Source: Pilaira anomala
Taxonomy: Eukaryota > Mucoromycota > Mucoromycetes > Mucorales > Mucoraceae
NCBI GenBank assembly: GCA_025716855.1
Contig: JAIXMQ010000029.1
Span: 308,088-372,087, forward strand
Reading direction: 5' to 3'
DNA length: 64,000 bases
The notes under the pieces were generated by a model that ran no database searches, was not told the DNA's origin, and saw only the letters and a program-made list of their open reading frames with translations. Both the position numbers and the translations under genes were made by a program. Shown here in pieces: positions 47,061 through 57,700 of the stretch. Each line of letters opens with the position of its first letter. Positions within the stretch are counted from its first letter, which is position 1.

Positions 47061-48441
47061 GTGTATATGTACACTGAAGATAGTATTTTATTTTCTTCTA
47101 GTGGCCATAGTGAGCCTTTTCTTGATCCAGTAGTACTGCCACAGCGGAAGTTCCCGTTGAAGAAGTAGATCGAGCATTGGACATCAAGGTATGATTGATC
47201 CATCCATTATCCGATATCAATCTATTTGGCAAAAAACCAGTTTGATATGGATTGACTAAATCTGGAAGTACTACATTAAATCTATTAGCTAATAATTTGG
47301 TGAAAAGTTTGGCATTGGTATTGATTAAAGACAATGGTCGCCAATTTTTTAATAGTTCGGGATCCCCCTTTTTAAACAACAGCACCATCCTGGTTTGCAA
47401 CCAAGAATCTGGGTACACCCCATTGAGAGCATCATTTATCACTACTTGGAATAGTTCCAATACTTGTTTCTTTGCATTATGAGGTATTGGCACACTTCAA
47501 AAGGAATTCCATCCAATCCAGGGCTTTTGCCCAGAGGCGCTTTTTGAATAAGGTCATGTAGATATTGAGCATCTGGTTTGTCCATGAGTTTTTCAGCTTG
47601 ATCAACATTCAGTCTAACGGAGGCGGGGATGGTGGTAAGCAACTCCTCTATATCTGTCTGAAAAGCATGTGTAGGTGTGTATAATTTAGTGTAGAAATTA
47701 TGCGCCTCCTTCAAAATATCCGCAAAGTTCGTTAATACCGTACCCGTATTGGAGCATTTCAAGGACTGTATAGTTTGTCTAGTTTGGCGTTCCCTAATAA
47801 CTTTATAAAAATACTTATTGTTCCTTTCACCCTTCTCGTGCCAACGAGTAGCTGATCGAAGCATAAATTGGTTTGTTTCTTTCTGAACTTGTTTATCTAT
47901 CTTGATATCTATTTGACGTATTCGTTCAAGGTTTACAGCACTAGCTGTATCTTTAGAGAGTAGTTGGAGTCTATGGCGTTGCAAGGAGGTGAGAGTATTC
48001 TTATGAAGACTACTAGAATTTCGACTATACCTCTTGGCACAGACCTGCATAACCCATTTAAGAGCCTCCCATTTTAGTTGTGTAGAGACAGAGCCAATGA
48101 CACCATCCTGGTCTTGAAAAAAACCTGTAATAGCAGAATCAAGTAGAGACAGAAAGTGTTCATCATTTAATAAGGCTGGGTTAAAGCGCCAGCTACCATT
48201 ACCAACATTCGTCTGTTCGGGTACCAGGTCTACCGTCAGAAGACAATGGTCAGTATAGACAGCTGGAACCTTATGAATAGTACTGTTGACTAATCTAGTT
48301 GAAAGGCTAGTGTGACCAAAGATGTAATCTATTGTGGATCGGGAGTCAGTGTTCTGTCTAGTGAAAGTAGGTAAGCCTGTCGAATGACAGTTGTTAAATC
48401 GACGCCGAATCCAATCATACCATTCCACAATTTCTGGCTTA

Positions 48442-49788
48442 CAGTCACGAGAACCCTTATTTGGTAATATTTTTATTTTTTTTCAAAAACCACCTTTTTT
48501 TTAAACAATAAAACGACTCTTACTCCACTATATCTACTAATATAAACAGCAATGTCAACTTCAAATACTGAAACAGACTCAAATAACACTTATAATAAAT
48601 ATTCTGAATTTGATTTAGGTGGTATTTATCACTTGAGTAAGTTCGGAATTTCGAAAGCTGAGATTTCAAGACACATGGGCATTCCTTACTCTACCGTCAC
48701 TAATTTTCTCGAGAGATACGAAAAGAGAAAGACAGCAGAAAGAAGCAAGAGGCCTGATATTAAGCTTAAACTTGATGAAAGAGCAATGCGACACCTCAAG
48801 CAGATTTTGCACAAGGTCCCATTATGCTGCTATAATGATTTAAAAGTCGAATTAAAAAAGATGGACATCGATGTCTGTAGAGCAACAGTCATTAAGAGTT
48901 TAAAAAGGGAGGGATACTCTTCATACATTGCAGCCCATAAACCACGTTTGACAGAAGTACACAAAAAAAAAAGACCGGAATGGGCAAGACAGCATGTTAA
49001 TTGGGATGAAGACCAATAGATGAGTGTAATTTGGTCGGATGAGTCGAAATTCACTGCAGGAGGTCATGTTGGAGCTCCAAGAGTTATTCGACAAGAATGC
49101 CACAGATATGACGCTGCTAATATTGTACAGACGACCAAGTATGGGACTGGTAGCGTCATTGTCTGGGGATGCTTTTGGGGTGGTGGATTTGGTCCTTTGG
49201 TGTTTTTTGACACTACAGTGGATCAAGAAGCTTACATCAACTGCTTGTCTAATAATTATATCTCTTGGGTTACTAGACTTTCAGAGGAATAGCAGAGGGA
49301 GTTTATATTCCGAGAAGATGGTGCCAGCTGTCATACTTCAACGTATGCAAGATGGTGGAAAAAGCGTTGGGATATTAAGGGCTTTGAGTACTGGCCAGCT
49401 CAAAGTCCGGATCTGAACCCCATCGAGAACGTTTGGGGACTTTTCAAAAACAGGATTGTTAAGAGAAGGTCCGAGGTAAATAGTATGGAAAAATTGAAGG
49501 AGGTTTTGAAGGAGGAATGGGAAAAACTTGGTGTAGAGTATGCTGGTACGTTGGTAAAGGGAATGAAGGAAAGATGCGAGGCTGTAATTAAAGCCAAAGG
49601 GGGGCCAACGCGCTTCTAACTTCGGGTTTTTTTTTATATTTATTTAATAAACATGTTTTCCTAACTTTTTGAAAACTATGGTGTCTTTATTCTTTATTGA
49701 CCATATGTCATCTTAATTTGAAATGCTACCTTGGAAAATTAAATATTTTATACAATAAAAATTCACCAAATAAGGGTTCTCGTGACTG
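48442..49788 (+). mobile_element. Tc1/mariner transposon
   Basis: 1347-bp element with terminal inverted repeats CAGTCACGAGAACCCTTATT at the left and its complement at the right, duplicated TA at 48440-48441 and 49789-49790, and one transposase ORF. It lies in the endonuclease part of LINE ORF2, opposite to the LINE. Removing the element and one TA leaves the LINE frame continuous (VSN/KPEIVEWYDW), so the insertion point is exact. Confidence 0.93.
48552..49619 (+). pseudogene. Tc1/mariner transposase, two nonsense codons
   Basis: DDE transposase for cut-and-paste movement, 355 codons before the final TAA. The N-terminal helix-turn-helix region (GIYHLSKFGISKAEISRHMG) and second DNA-binding part are intact. 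The catalytic core shows IWSDESKF (first Asp), REDGASCHTS (second Asp) and SPDLNPIENVWG (terminal acid). The frame is broken at 49017-49019 (TAG, in EDQ/MSVIW) and at 49290-49292 (TAG, in LSEE/QREF). In relatives a Trp is common at both places, so each could be a TGG to TAG change. The rest of the frame is uninterrupted. The element is therefore not self-mobile. Confidence 0.9.
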
Positions 49789-50298
49789 TATTAGAAACAA
49801 GTACAGAATTGAGACACATGTTAAAGTCGCCAAAGAAAATCCAAGGGTCCTCCATAATATCACCCTGTTGGAAGAAAGGGAGGTCTTGAAAAGAACTAAG
49901 AAAATATAAACGATCCAGAGGTTGCGCAGGTACATAGATTGACGCCAGTCGACATATCAATTTATGATGGGCATCTCTTAAGGCCGCCACAATACATCGC
50001 TCATCTAATGATATAGAGACATCATCTAAAAAATAAAAATCACGATTAAGACATACTATAGCGCAATGCTTGGATAAGACATTGGAGCAGTTTGGGAATA
50101 AGAAATTGGTGAATTGGTGTTGTTGGTCTATCGACAAATGCTCGTTTTGACGAAAACTGGACACTTCCTGTAGACATAATAAATCTAGGGATAAAATTGA
50201 TCGGTTGCGTAGAAAAGAGGTAAACTCTTTTTGTATTACAGGGTGTGAAGCTTTAAAAATGCTACGCGCATTTAAAGTACCCATACGTAAAGGCTTAC

Positions 50299-51789
50299 TT
50301 AACATTGAGCCTTACGGCTGTCTTGTTTCGTAAGTTGTGAAGAGTGGAAACTCCCATCAATCAATGTTGTATCTTCAATATTATCAGTTTCGATATCGTC
50401 GTTAATAACAATGGGATCATCCATCACTGTATCTGTTGTAGCAGCACTGTCATGACTTGTTGATGGATCCTCATCGTCCGTATTGTCTGTAATAATATTC
50501 TGCTTATCTTTTACATCCTGTAACCTAGCCCGAGTGGTCATTGGTGTAGCATCTTTACTGTTTTTATGCTTATGTTTTTTGGTTGTATTACCTTTACTTT
50601 TCTCAGTACATGTTCCAGCAGATGCTTCGATATCATCATAGTGAGTCTTATCAGTGTTGCGGGTCATTTCGGATATGGAATCCACCTTCATATAACTAGC
50701 TACTTCATACGTCGCGTATTTGGAGGCAGCTGTCCCATTAATAACACTATTAAAATCTTTTTTGGCAGTTGGTAATTCCTCTTCATCTGCCGAATTAGAT
50801 ACATCATCATTATCCTTCTCTTCTTTCCTCAATGGTTTGGATGGGGCTTCAAGAGTATTTCTGTCTCTAATATATGCATCTAGAGCATCCGATTCGGTTA
50901 TCATGGGCTGAACTGGCTCCAGCACCTTATCCATTTTGAGACAATGTTTTCTAGTATGTCCATACTCTCGACATTTAAAACATTTTTGGTTCTTCAAACT
51001 AGGACAGTCTGCAATCTTATGACCAGCCATCCTACGAAAACCGCAAACCGGGTCGGCACCTTTATACCAGATTGGGACAAAAGTATTCCATTCATCTAAA
51101 TATATCGTTCGATTGAGTGCTTCTGGATTGTGAGTGTCCCCGTCGTCATCAATGTAATCTTGAGTTGTATCTAATAGGACAGATACTTTCCCTTCAAAAA
51201 ATCCATTAAAAAAATACTTCTTAATCTGATATACCTTTCCATAGTAACGTAAGGATTTTTGTAACTGTTGTACAAAGTTTTCCTCATCACTGAGTCGGAA
51301 GATAGTCATACGAACACGAAGAAGAGGTTGACCAGAAGTCGTGTCAGCCGAGGAGACGCCCTTAAATATTCTCTCGTCGATAGTGATCCCTTGATTGATA
51401 GCTACCATAGCATGTGCAGCCTCTTTGAAATGAACTTCAATAAGAAGTTCAGTTAATGGTTTCCCATTATACTGACTAATAGGTAAACAACCTGATATTT
51501 TACCAATTTGTTTCTCAATTTCGACATATGCTTCAGAGTGTACCTTGAACAGGTCAGTTGGAAATGCAAAAAGAACTGATCTAGGTGATAAAGCCTGTTG
51601 TAAAATAGCTGATGCTTTACGTACTAAGATTATATTATTTAAATCTTCGTCTTCATATACAACTTTGCCAACGAGAGTAGTCTTTCCTGTTTTTGTTGTA
51701 TCTGCATGAGCGGGTGCTGAGCGTAAAAACTTCATTTTAACGCCGCGGGACGCCACTGTTGTCCAAGATTCCGGTGGAGTCTCTGTCAT
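50299..51789 (-). CDS. LINE ORF1 protein with zinc knuckles
   Basis: RNA-binding ORF1 protein of the LINE, 496 residues, uninterrupted. The central region (IFKGVSSADTT to ISQYNGKPLTEL) resembles an RRM-like fold. Two zinc-knuckle-like segments follow: CGFRRMAGHKIADC and CFKCREYGHTRKHC. The C-terminal third is acidic and Ser/Thr-rich. The open frame extends upstream to 51885, but the ATG at 51789 (MTETPPESWTTVASRG) begins the charged, family-like sequence, so I chose it. Its TAA overlaps the ORF2 start as ATGTTAA, suggesting termination-reinitiation. Confidence 0.8.
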   Translation of the reverse strand: MTETPPESWTTVASRGVKMKFLRSAPAHADTTKTGKTTLVGKVVYEDEDLNNIILVRKASAILQQALSPRSVLFAFPTDLFKVHSEAYVEIEKQIGKISGCLPISQYNGKPLTELLIEVHFKEAAHAMVAINQGITIDERIFKGVSSADTTSGQPLLRVRMTIFRLSDEENFVQQLQKSLRYYGKVYQIKKYFFNGFFEGKVSVLLDTTQDYIDDDGDTHNPEALNRTIYLDEWNTFVPIWYKGADPVCGFRRMAGHKIADCPSLKNQKCFKCREYGHTRKHCLKMDKVLEPVQPMITESDALDAYIRDRNTLEAPSKPLRKEEKDNDDVSNSADEEELPTAKKDFNSVINGTAASKYATYEVASYMKVDSISEMTRNTDKTHYDDIEASAGTCTEKSKGNTTKKHKHKNSKDATPMTTRARLQDVKDKQNIITDNTDDEDPSTSHDSAATTDTVMDDPIVINDDIETDNIEDTTLIDGSFHSSQLTKQDSRKAQC

Positions 51790-52046
51790 AGAGTTAAATA
51801 TCAGAAGGAGTTTCTTGTGTATTGTTATTACAAAGAAATTCAGGGACAAGCCAATATTTGTGTAAGAGACAACAAATAAAGACAATGGGGTGTTTGTAAA
51901 GAGAAAAGTAAAAACTATGGGAAATCGATAATTTCCAGTCGAATGGCAGTAAGATTCGAGATGGATGGATTTATTTAAGTATGATATATCTTATGACTTA
52001 TTTTCAGACTTTTTAAATAAAGTAATGAATAAGCGAAAGAGCCTTC

Positions 52047-52229
52047 TTGACATGTATATAAACCCTCCATATTTTTGTAAATAATAAAAGAATTATCTTA
52101 TTTTGCGTGTGATTATTTTATAGTTCCTTTACTATTTTTTATTTCGTATTCATTCTATATTTTATAGCTCGGATACATCACAATGATCATGTTAAATTTA
52201 TTGGATGAAGGCATACTATAGATATCATG
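52047..52229 (+). repeat. LTR-like flank split by the LINE (right part)
   Basis: Begins with the right copy of the LINE target duplication (52047-52059). It continues with a TATATAAACCC box, a poly(A)-like AATAAAAG and T-rich sequence. Together with 41640-41848 it formed one stretch before the LINE arrived. Confidence 0.45.
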
Positions 52230-53221
52230 GAACTTACATTGCTGGGCATGATATGCAATTATAGCCTCAGTATCATCAAAAATGTGTATGTGACTGGTGT
52301 CAGTCGTAGCAGCAGCAGCAAACCAGCGTTGTATCCTGCCTGTAATTCAGCACTTGTTGCAGAGGCAATGGAAATGGAACTCGACTCTTCTGGAGAGGAG
52401 GAAAAAGAAACAGAAGAAAACCCACGTTGTTAACCTTCTCAACAGGTGTACTGACAGCATCCCAGCTCATAGCACCCAACTGCAATTCCGGGGAATTACT
52501 GACGAAGGGCAAAGAGCGCTGAGCAGTGTTACACTGATGATGAGGTGTCCAACACACTACATGACACTTGTAGCACTTACGCTGATTATTTCTTACCCTA
52601 TCTACATTACCAACCGAACCCGACAAACCACCAGCAGCACCAGCAGCAGCACCAGCAGCAGCACGACAATCACCAGTATTATGGGCGTTGGTACGATCAA
52701 AGCGCAGTATTTACCAGTAGCGACCTTGACTGGGCGACTAATCATAGCCGTATCATTGATAGGGTGGCACATACCAGGTGGAGCAGCCATTGCAGGGACA
52801 AAAAAGAAAGTACAACCGTTGTTACCAGCAAGCTTGGACCGGTTTGATTGCACTTGGATAGAGTCAAAAGCATCCATAGTCATGGTAGCACGCTTGGGAG
52901 CCCAGGGAGCAGTCGGAATAGCAGTAACACCATTAGATCGTTCATTACCTAGTACCTTACTGTTTTGCACGCTACGAGCCAACCCAGCCAAAACATCAAC
53001 ATCCATAACCTGCTTATATAAGGGCAGATTTACCATTGATAACGAGACGTAGCCGGCAATACGCTCATGGAGCCCAAGTAAGAACTTCTCAGCCAGCACA
53101 GAATTAGGAAGTAACTGGTCCACAGCACGACGTCTCAAACTATTGAAGCGATCAATGTAATTATCCAGACTTTCAGTTGGGCCCACCATCATGATATCAT
53201 TCAACTGACTTGCACAGTAGT
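52230..53221 (-). pseudogene. Gag of an older Gypsy-like element, 3' part
   Basis: Continuation of the gag that starts at 62242. It carries the end of the capsid-like domain (SLDNYIDRFNSLRRRAVDQL; AEKFLLGLHERIAGYV). After frameshifts come two zinc-knuckle-like stretches, CAFDRTNAHNTGDC and CYKCHVVCWTPHHQC. GCA/CAGCAG repeats at 52627-52665 encode an Ala- or Gln-rich run depending on frame. The end near 52230 is decayed, and protease and reverse transcriptase are not found. Confidence 0.65.
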
Positions 53222-54153
53222 TGTGGACAATGGGCTTTAATGGGAAAAGACTTAGGGTGTTTTTATTATAAAATAAAATTGAAAGAACTCTTCTAAACTA
53301 AAATAATAATCGTCTTTTATATATCCTGAATATCCTGATAATTGTGTTTGAAAAGGACCATCTTTTTGATGGTGGGTTTAAACGAATCTATACCCAAATC
53401 TTCTGCTTTCGAATATAAACGTTTTACTCTTTTGAATTGACCGTAAATAATCTTGGATCCTATCTACCCGATTGGATAACAACCTATGTCCCTGTTCAAT
53501 GGTACCTTGTAATTACATTACAATGGTTATTATTGATCTGGGATCCGCTGCTACAGATTTCATTGGTAAATGCTTTTACTTGAATTGACATAAGAACTAT
53601 TATTATTGTACGACCCGATCAATCCTATTTGTTCTGTTTGGATTGAATTATGTTTTCCCCTTTTTGGGATTGAATTGACAGTTGTTGGAATATTTATTAT
53701 TCCAACGGTGTTATTCTTTTTTATTTTTTGTTTCAGTATACGGGTAATATAATATCATTTATTATTAATAGATGAATAATGTATTTTTGCTGGTAATAGC
53801 CGTTCTTATCCCAACACAAGGTAGCTAATCTTGTATCAAGACTATTAACAGTAAATATCTCTTATTCTATTTATTAATATATAAATTGAGGTTTTTGTTT
53901 TATGTTTTCTTATTTAAAATCTCAATTTATTTTTATTGTTTGCTTTTGGTTTATTTTACCAGCAAACATATTTGAAGTCAATTGTATCTGCATTTAAATA
54001 TAGAGTATTTCCTTTAGGTTCAAGATATTGATAGTGATATACAATGTGAAACATGTATATTATTATGAATATATAATTGGTTTTTATTATAATGTTTAAT
54101 TTATATCCCTGATCTACTTATGTTTTATAAGTAGAGATGGTGCAAATACGACA
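53222..54153. repeat. ~920-bp solo LTR, copy 2
   Basis: 932 bp with TGTGGACAAT...AATACGACA ends. It is flanked by 5-bp near-duplicates GTAGT (53217-53221) and GTGGT (54154-54158). It splits the older gag ORF within the sequence RNHC/ASQL. The duplicate mismatch suggests an old insertion. Confidence 0.88.
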
Positions 54154-54463
54154 GTGGTTACGTTCTTCCTGAGCATTAAGACCATACCTTTCTTTCATGG
54201 CCGTGGCAAGTTGGAGCCAAAGGGGGTCTTTTCGGTATACTTGACGGAAGCGGTTCACAAAGTCTTCAAACCAAAGACGGATAGTTCCAGCAAGAAGAGG
54301 GGGCAGCAACACACGAAGATAGTTAACATCAAGGTCTTGACCATAACTAATCATGACATCGGTGAAGTTCATGAGACAAGTGTTAACATCAGCAAACACT
54401 GGGGCAGAAGGAAAAAAGACTTGGCCTTCCCATTGAAACAAAGGGAGGTTACGGAGTGCTACC
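54154..54463 (-). pseudogene. Gag of an older Gypsy-like element, middle part
   Basis: Minus-strand gag segment (ALRNLPLFQWEGQVFFPSAP; LLAGTIRLWFEDFVNRFRQV) between the young Gypsy element on its right and the solo LTR on its left. It is in frame with the N-terminal part at 62242-61856 once the insertions are ignored. Confidence 0.7.
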
Positions 54464-54785
54464 TGAGAACCTTTAAGTTTCCTTTTATTTCTGTGACTTG
54501 ATTGATTTAGTTATTATTAAATAGAAAATGAAAATAGCTTTATTGAATAGTATTAGTTAAGAACAATCTTTTGATAAATAATAATAATAATACGTTACTT
54601 TTTCTAATTCTCCTCTATGATAATAAATTTTAATCCAAAGAAAAAAGAGAAAGTAATCCGTAAGTTCATTTTATAAGGTAGATATAACTAATTTGGACAT
54701 TTAATAATAATAACAACAACATTTCCTTATTGAGAGGGATCAATCTCAAACCAGAAACAAAAATCACAAATAGTCACAGCTTTCA
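54464..54785 (-). repeat. 3' LTR of the Gypsy element (322 bp)
   Basis: Plus-strand ends TGAGAACCTTTAAG...CAGCTTTCA. It is matched by 60731-61052 with two visible substitutions (near 54481 and 54664). Confidence 0.93.
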
Positions 54786-54796
54786 TTTCTCCCCCA

Positions 54797-57700
54797 CTAT
54801 TCCTTGATTAATTTTGAATTAACAACTCGTCGTTGAACAAAATTCTTTAAATGCGAACCGTTGATTGCTCGTTTCAATTTGACTCCATCCGCGTTAACTA
54901 AGACAAAAGTATTACGATGAAACCTGTCGATCACCGTAAAGACCTTACTATTAAATGTTGAGTCTAATTTATTTTTCTTCGTATGTTTCTTCATCATGAC
55001 TTGATCACCAATCTCTATCCTAGACACCTGCTTCAATTCCGGGTCTTCTTCCTTGAGCATCACCTCTTCTTGATTGATTTGTTTATCCATTAAGAAATAT
55101 AACCGTTCGAGCTCTAAACGCATTCCTAACTTGTATAGAGGATCAGTATCAATATTTCTAGGGGTAAGATCAAATAAAGATTCATAAGGCGAAATTCCTA
55201 ACTATTTATGTACTTTCGTTCGATAAGCATACAACATTGCTGGTAACATAACATCCCAATTCTTCTTGTTATTAATCACCATCTTCTTAATGCCTTTAGT
55301 AATAATGTTATTGACATGTTCTACTTTTCCATTTGTACTTGGTTTATAAGGTGCTGAAAATTGATGTTTAACATTGACATATTTAACGAAATCATCCACT
55401 TCTTTACTTGTAAAATGCGAGCCATTATCCGATAAAATTTTTTCTGGGGGACCAAAATTGCAGAAAAGTTCTTCATATAAAAATTTCACAGTAGTATCCG
55501 AGTCTGCCCGCTTAACCGCCTTAGCCACAGGCCAACTAGTAAAGTATTCGATAGCCATGATAATATACTTATTTCCGGAGCTACTTTCAGGGAAAGGGCC
55601 AATATAGTCAATTCCAAACCTTTCGAACAAGTGATTCACCGGTATTCTACCCACTACAGGCAAAATTTCAGGCAAATTAGAGAACAATTGACACGATTCA
55701 CAAGATTGAACATAATTTTTTGCTTCTTCATATGCCTTGGGCCACCAATAATGTAGATACAGTCTTTTCCAAGTCGCATCTTGACCGAAATGACCGTGGC
55801 CATCGTGCACTTCTTTGAGTAATGACAGTCTTTCTCGAATTTTTGGTATCTTCACAAAACGATCACCTACTTTTCTAAACATTTCTCCTTCTTCATTTAG
55901 TTTGTATCTAGTACCAATAACCTTAACCTTCTTATCACTACAATCACCTTGAACAGCGCTCTTCAAAATTTTATATATATCATACAAGTAGTCTTCATAA
56001 TCTTGATTTTCATTTACTTGATCAACTAACCATGACTCAAAAAGATATTCATCTGGAGAAATCAAATCTTCTTTATCCAAAACAAGAGGCGGGTATCGAG
56101 ACATAAAATCAGCTACCACGTTGGTTTTACCTGGTAAATGATTCACCTTGAAACTAAATTCTTGTACTGCTTGTGGACAATCAGTAATTAATGAGAAAAG
56201 ACTTAGGGTTGATTTCTTAGATAAAATCAAACTGAAAGAACTCTTCTAAACTAAAATAATAATCATCTTTTATATCTTGAATATCCTGATGAGTTGTGTT
56301 TGAATAAGGACCATCTTTTTGATGGGTTTAAATGAATCTATACCCAACTCTTCTGCTTTTGAATAAGTACGTTCTACTCTTTCGAATTGACCATAAATAA
56401 TCGTGGATCCTATCTACCCGATTGGATAACAACATATCTGGTTCCTGACTAAAGATCACCTTGTAATTACTTACATGGTTGTTATTAGTCTGGATTCCGT
56501 TGTTACAGATTTCATTGGTAAATGCGCATACTTTTAAATTGACAAGAACTATTTTTCTATCATACGACCTGATCAACCTTATTTTAGATTGATATCATGT
56601 TTTCCCAGTTTCGGGATAGAATTGACAGTTGTTGGGATAATCTTTAGTCCAACAATGTTATTCTTTTTTATTTGTTTTGTAAACAGGTTGTATAATATTA
56701 CTATTTAATATTAATAGATTAATAATGTATTTTTGCCAGTAATAGTCGTTCTTACCCCAACACAAGGTAGCTAAGCTTGTATCGAGACTATTACCGGTAA
56801 ATATCTTTTATTTTCTATTAATATGAATTGAGTATTTACTTTATTTGTATTGTTTTATTCTCAATTATATTTTATTATTTGATCTTGGTTTTTTACCATC
56901 GATCTTATTTTACGTCAATTTGTATATGCATTTGAATATAGAATATTTCCTTAGGTTCAAAATATTGATAATAATATACAATGTTAAACATGTATATTAT
57001 TATGAAGATATGTCAGGTTTTTATTATAATGTTTAGTTTATAACCCTGATCTACTTATATTTATAAGTAGAGATGACGCAAATACGACACTGCTATTATC
57101 CATCTTTGGAGACGACTTCCAGGATCCGATTTAGTAAACAAATATCTTACAGCCGTATTATCGGTAAAGAGATCGAACGTTTTGTCAACCAAATATCTTC
57201 TTAACTTAGATAAAGCATACACCACACCAAGCAACTCCTTTTCCACAGTTGGATACTTCATTTCAGCTGCAGTAAGCTTACGCGAAAGGAAACAAATTGG
57301 TCTATCTACACCACTCTCTTCATCATACTGTACTAAAACACCACCTATTCCTACATCTGAAGCATCAGTAAACAACTTATAAGGTAGCTTGGGGTCAGGA
57401 TACTTAAGCTGAACAGCTTTTGCAAGCGCTTCTATTAATTGCAAAAATGCATTTTCATGAACTTCCTTCCATTCCCATTTCACATCTTTCTTCAACAGTT
57501 CATTTAGAGGAGCTACAATATCACCAAAACGATTAACATGTCTTCTGTAAAAACCAGCTAATGAAGTAAACGCTGTTATATCTGTCTTATTTTTAAGTCT
57601 AGGAAACTCCAAAATCTTCTTCACCAAACTCGGTTGCGGCTTAATACCTTCACGATTAACAATAAAACCAAGAACAGAGACTTCTTTCTGACACCACGCG

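Larger units (their letters stand above)
44125..47112. mobile_element. CACTA-like (EnSpm-type) DNA transposon, non-autonomous
   Basis: A 2988-bp element within LINE ORF2. Its ends are inverted repeats CACTATGGCCA...TGGCCATAGTG. It is flanked by a 3-bp duplication AGC (44122-44124 and 47113-47115). CACTA-type ends with 3-bp duplications are the hallmark of the EnSpm/CACTA superfamily. The interior has no transposase that I can see. The right 400 bp are dense in short repeats of the type TACTGAA/TTCAGTA, as expected for subterminal transposase-binding sites. The left ~850 bp are closely matched by 63197-64000. Orientation cannot be set. Confidence 0.8.
41973..50305 (-). pseudogene. LINE ORF2: AP-endonuclease, reverse transcriptase, zinc finger
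   Basis: Read on the minus strand from ATG 50305. The endonuclease domain has LLCLQEV and WIFFGDFN, then is cut by the Tc1 element at 49788. It resumes at 48441 with EWYDWIRRRF, TIDYIFGH and the TDHCLL motif. A linker region leads to SPGLDGIPFEV, where a frameshift near 47490 occurs. The reverse transcriptase follows (LLKNWRPLSLINTNAKLFTK; QTGFLPNR; LLDQEKA). The CACTA-like element interrupts exactly between LLDQEKA and YDRIHPEYL. The polymerase continues with LRQGDPLSPLLFNLAFEPM and the catalytic SYADDLEVF. After another frameshift near 42460 the C-terminal zf-RVT-like part (CSICQANATEELYHFTVGC) ends at 41973. Confidence 0.85.
41849..52046 (-). mobile_element. LINE retrotransposon, L1/Tad-like, with two nested elements
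   Basis: A non-LTR retrotransposon reading right to left. Its 3' end has an A run (plus-strand T run at about 41848-41858). A 13-bp target duplication, TTGACATGTATAT, lies on both sides (41836-41848 and 52047-52059). ORF1 (zinc-knuckle protein) and ORF2 (endonuclease plus reverse transcriptase) are present. ORF2 is split by a Tc1/mariner element (48442-49788) and a CACTA-like element (44125-47112). Subtracting these leaves a LINE of about 5.9 kb, a full-length size for the group. ORF2 has frameshifts near 47490 and 42460, so it is not active. Confidence 0.9.

Noticed and set aside
52297..53052. 251-residue plus-strand open frame
   Set aside because: Antisense to the old gag, whose minus-strand sequence has zinc-knuckle motifs; the plus frame shows none.
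56328..56576. 82-residue frame, repeated at 41234-41482
   Set aside because: It lies inside the ~920-bp LTR copies and is shared only because the LTR is repeated; no protein-like features.
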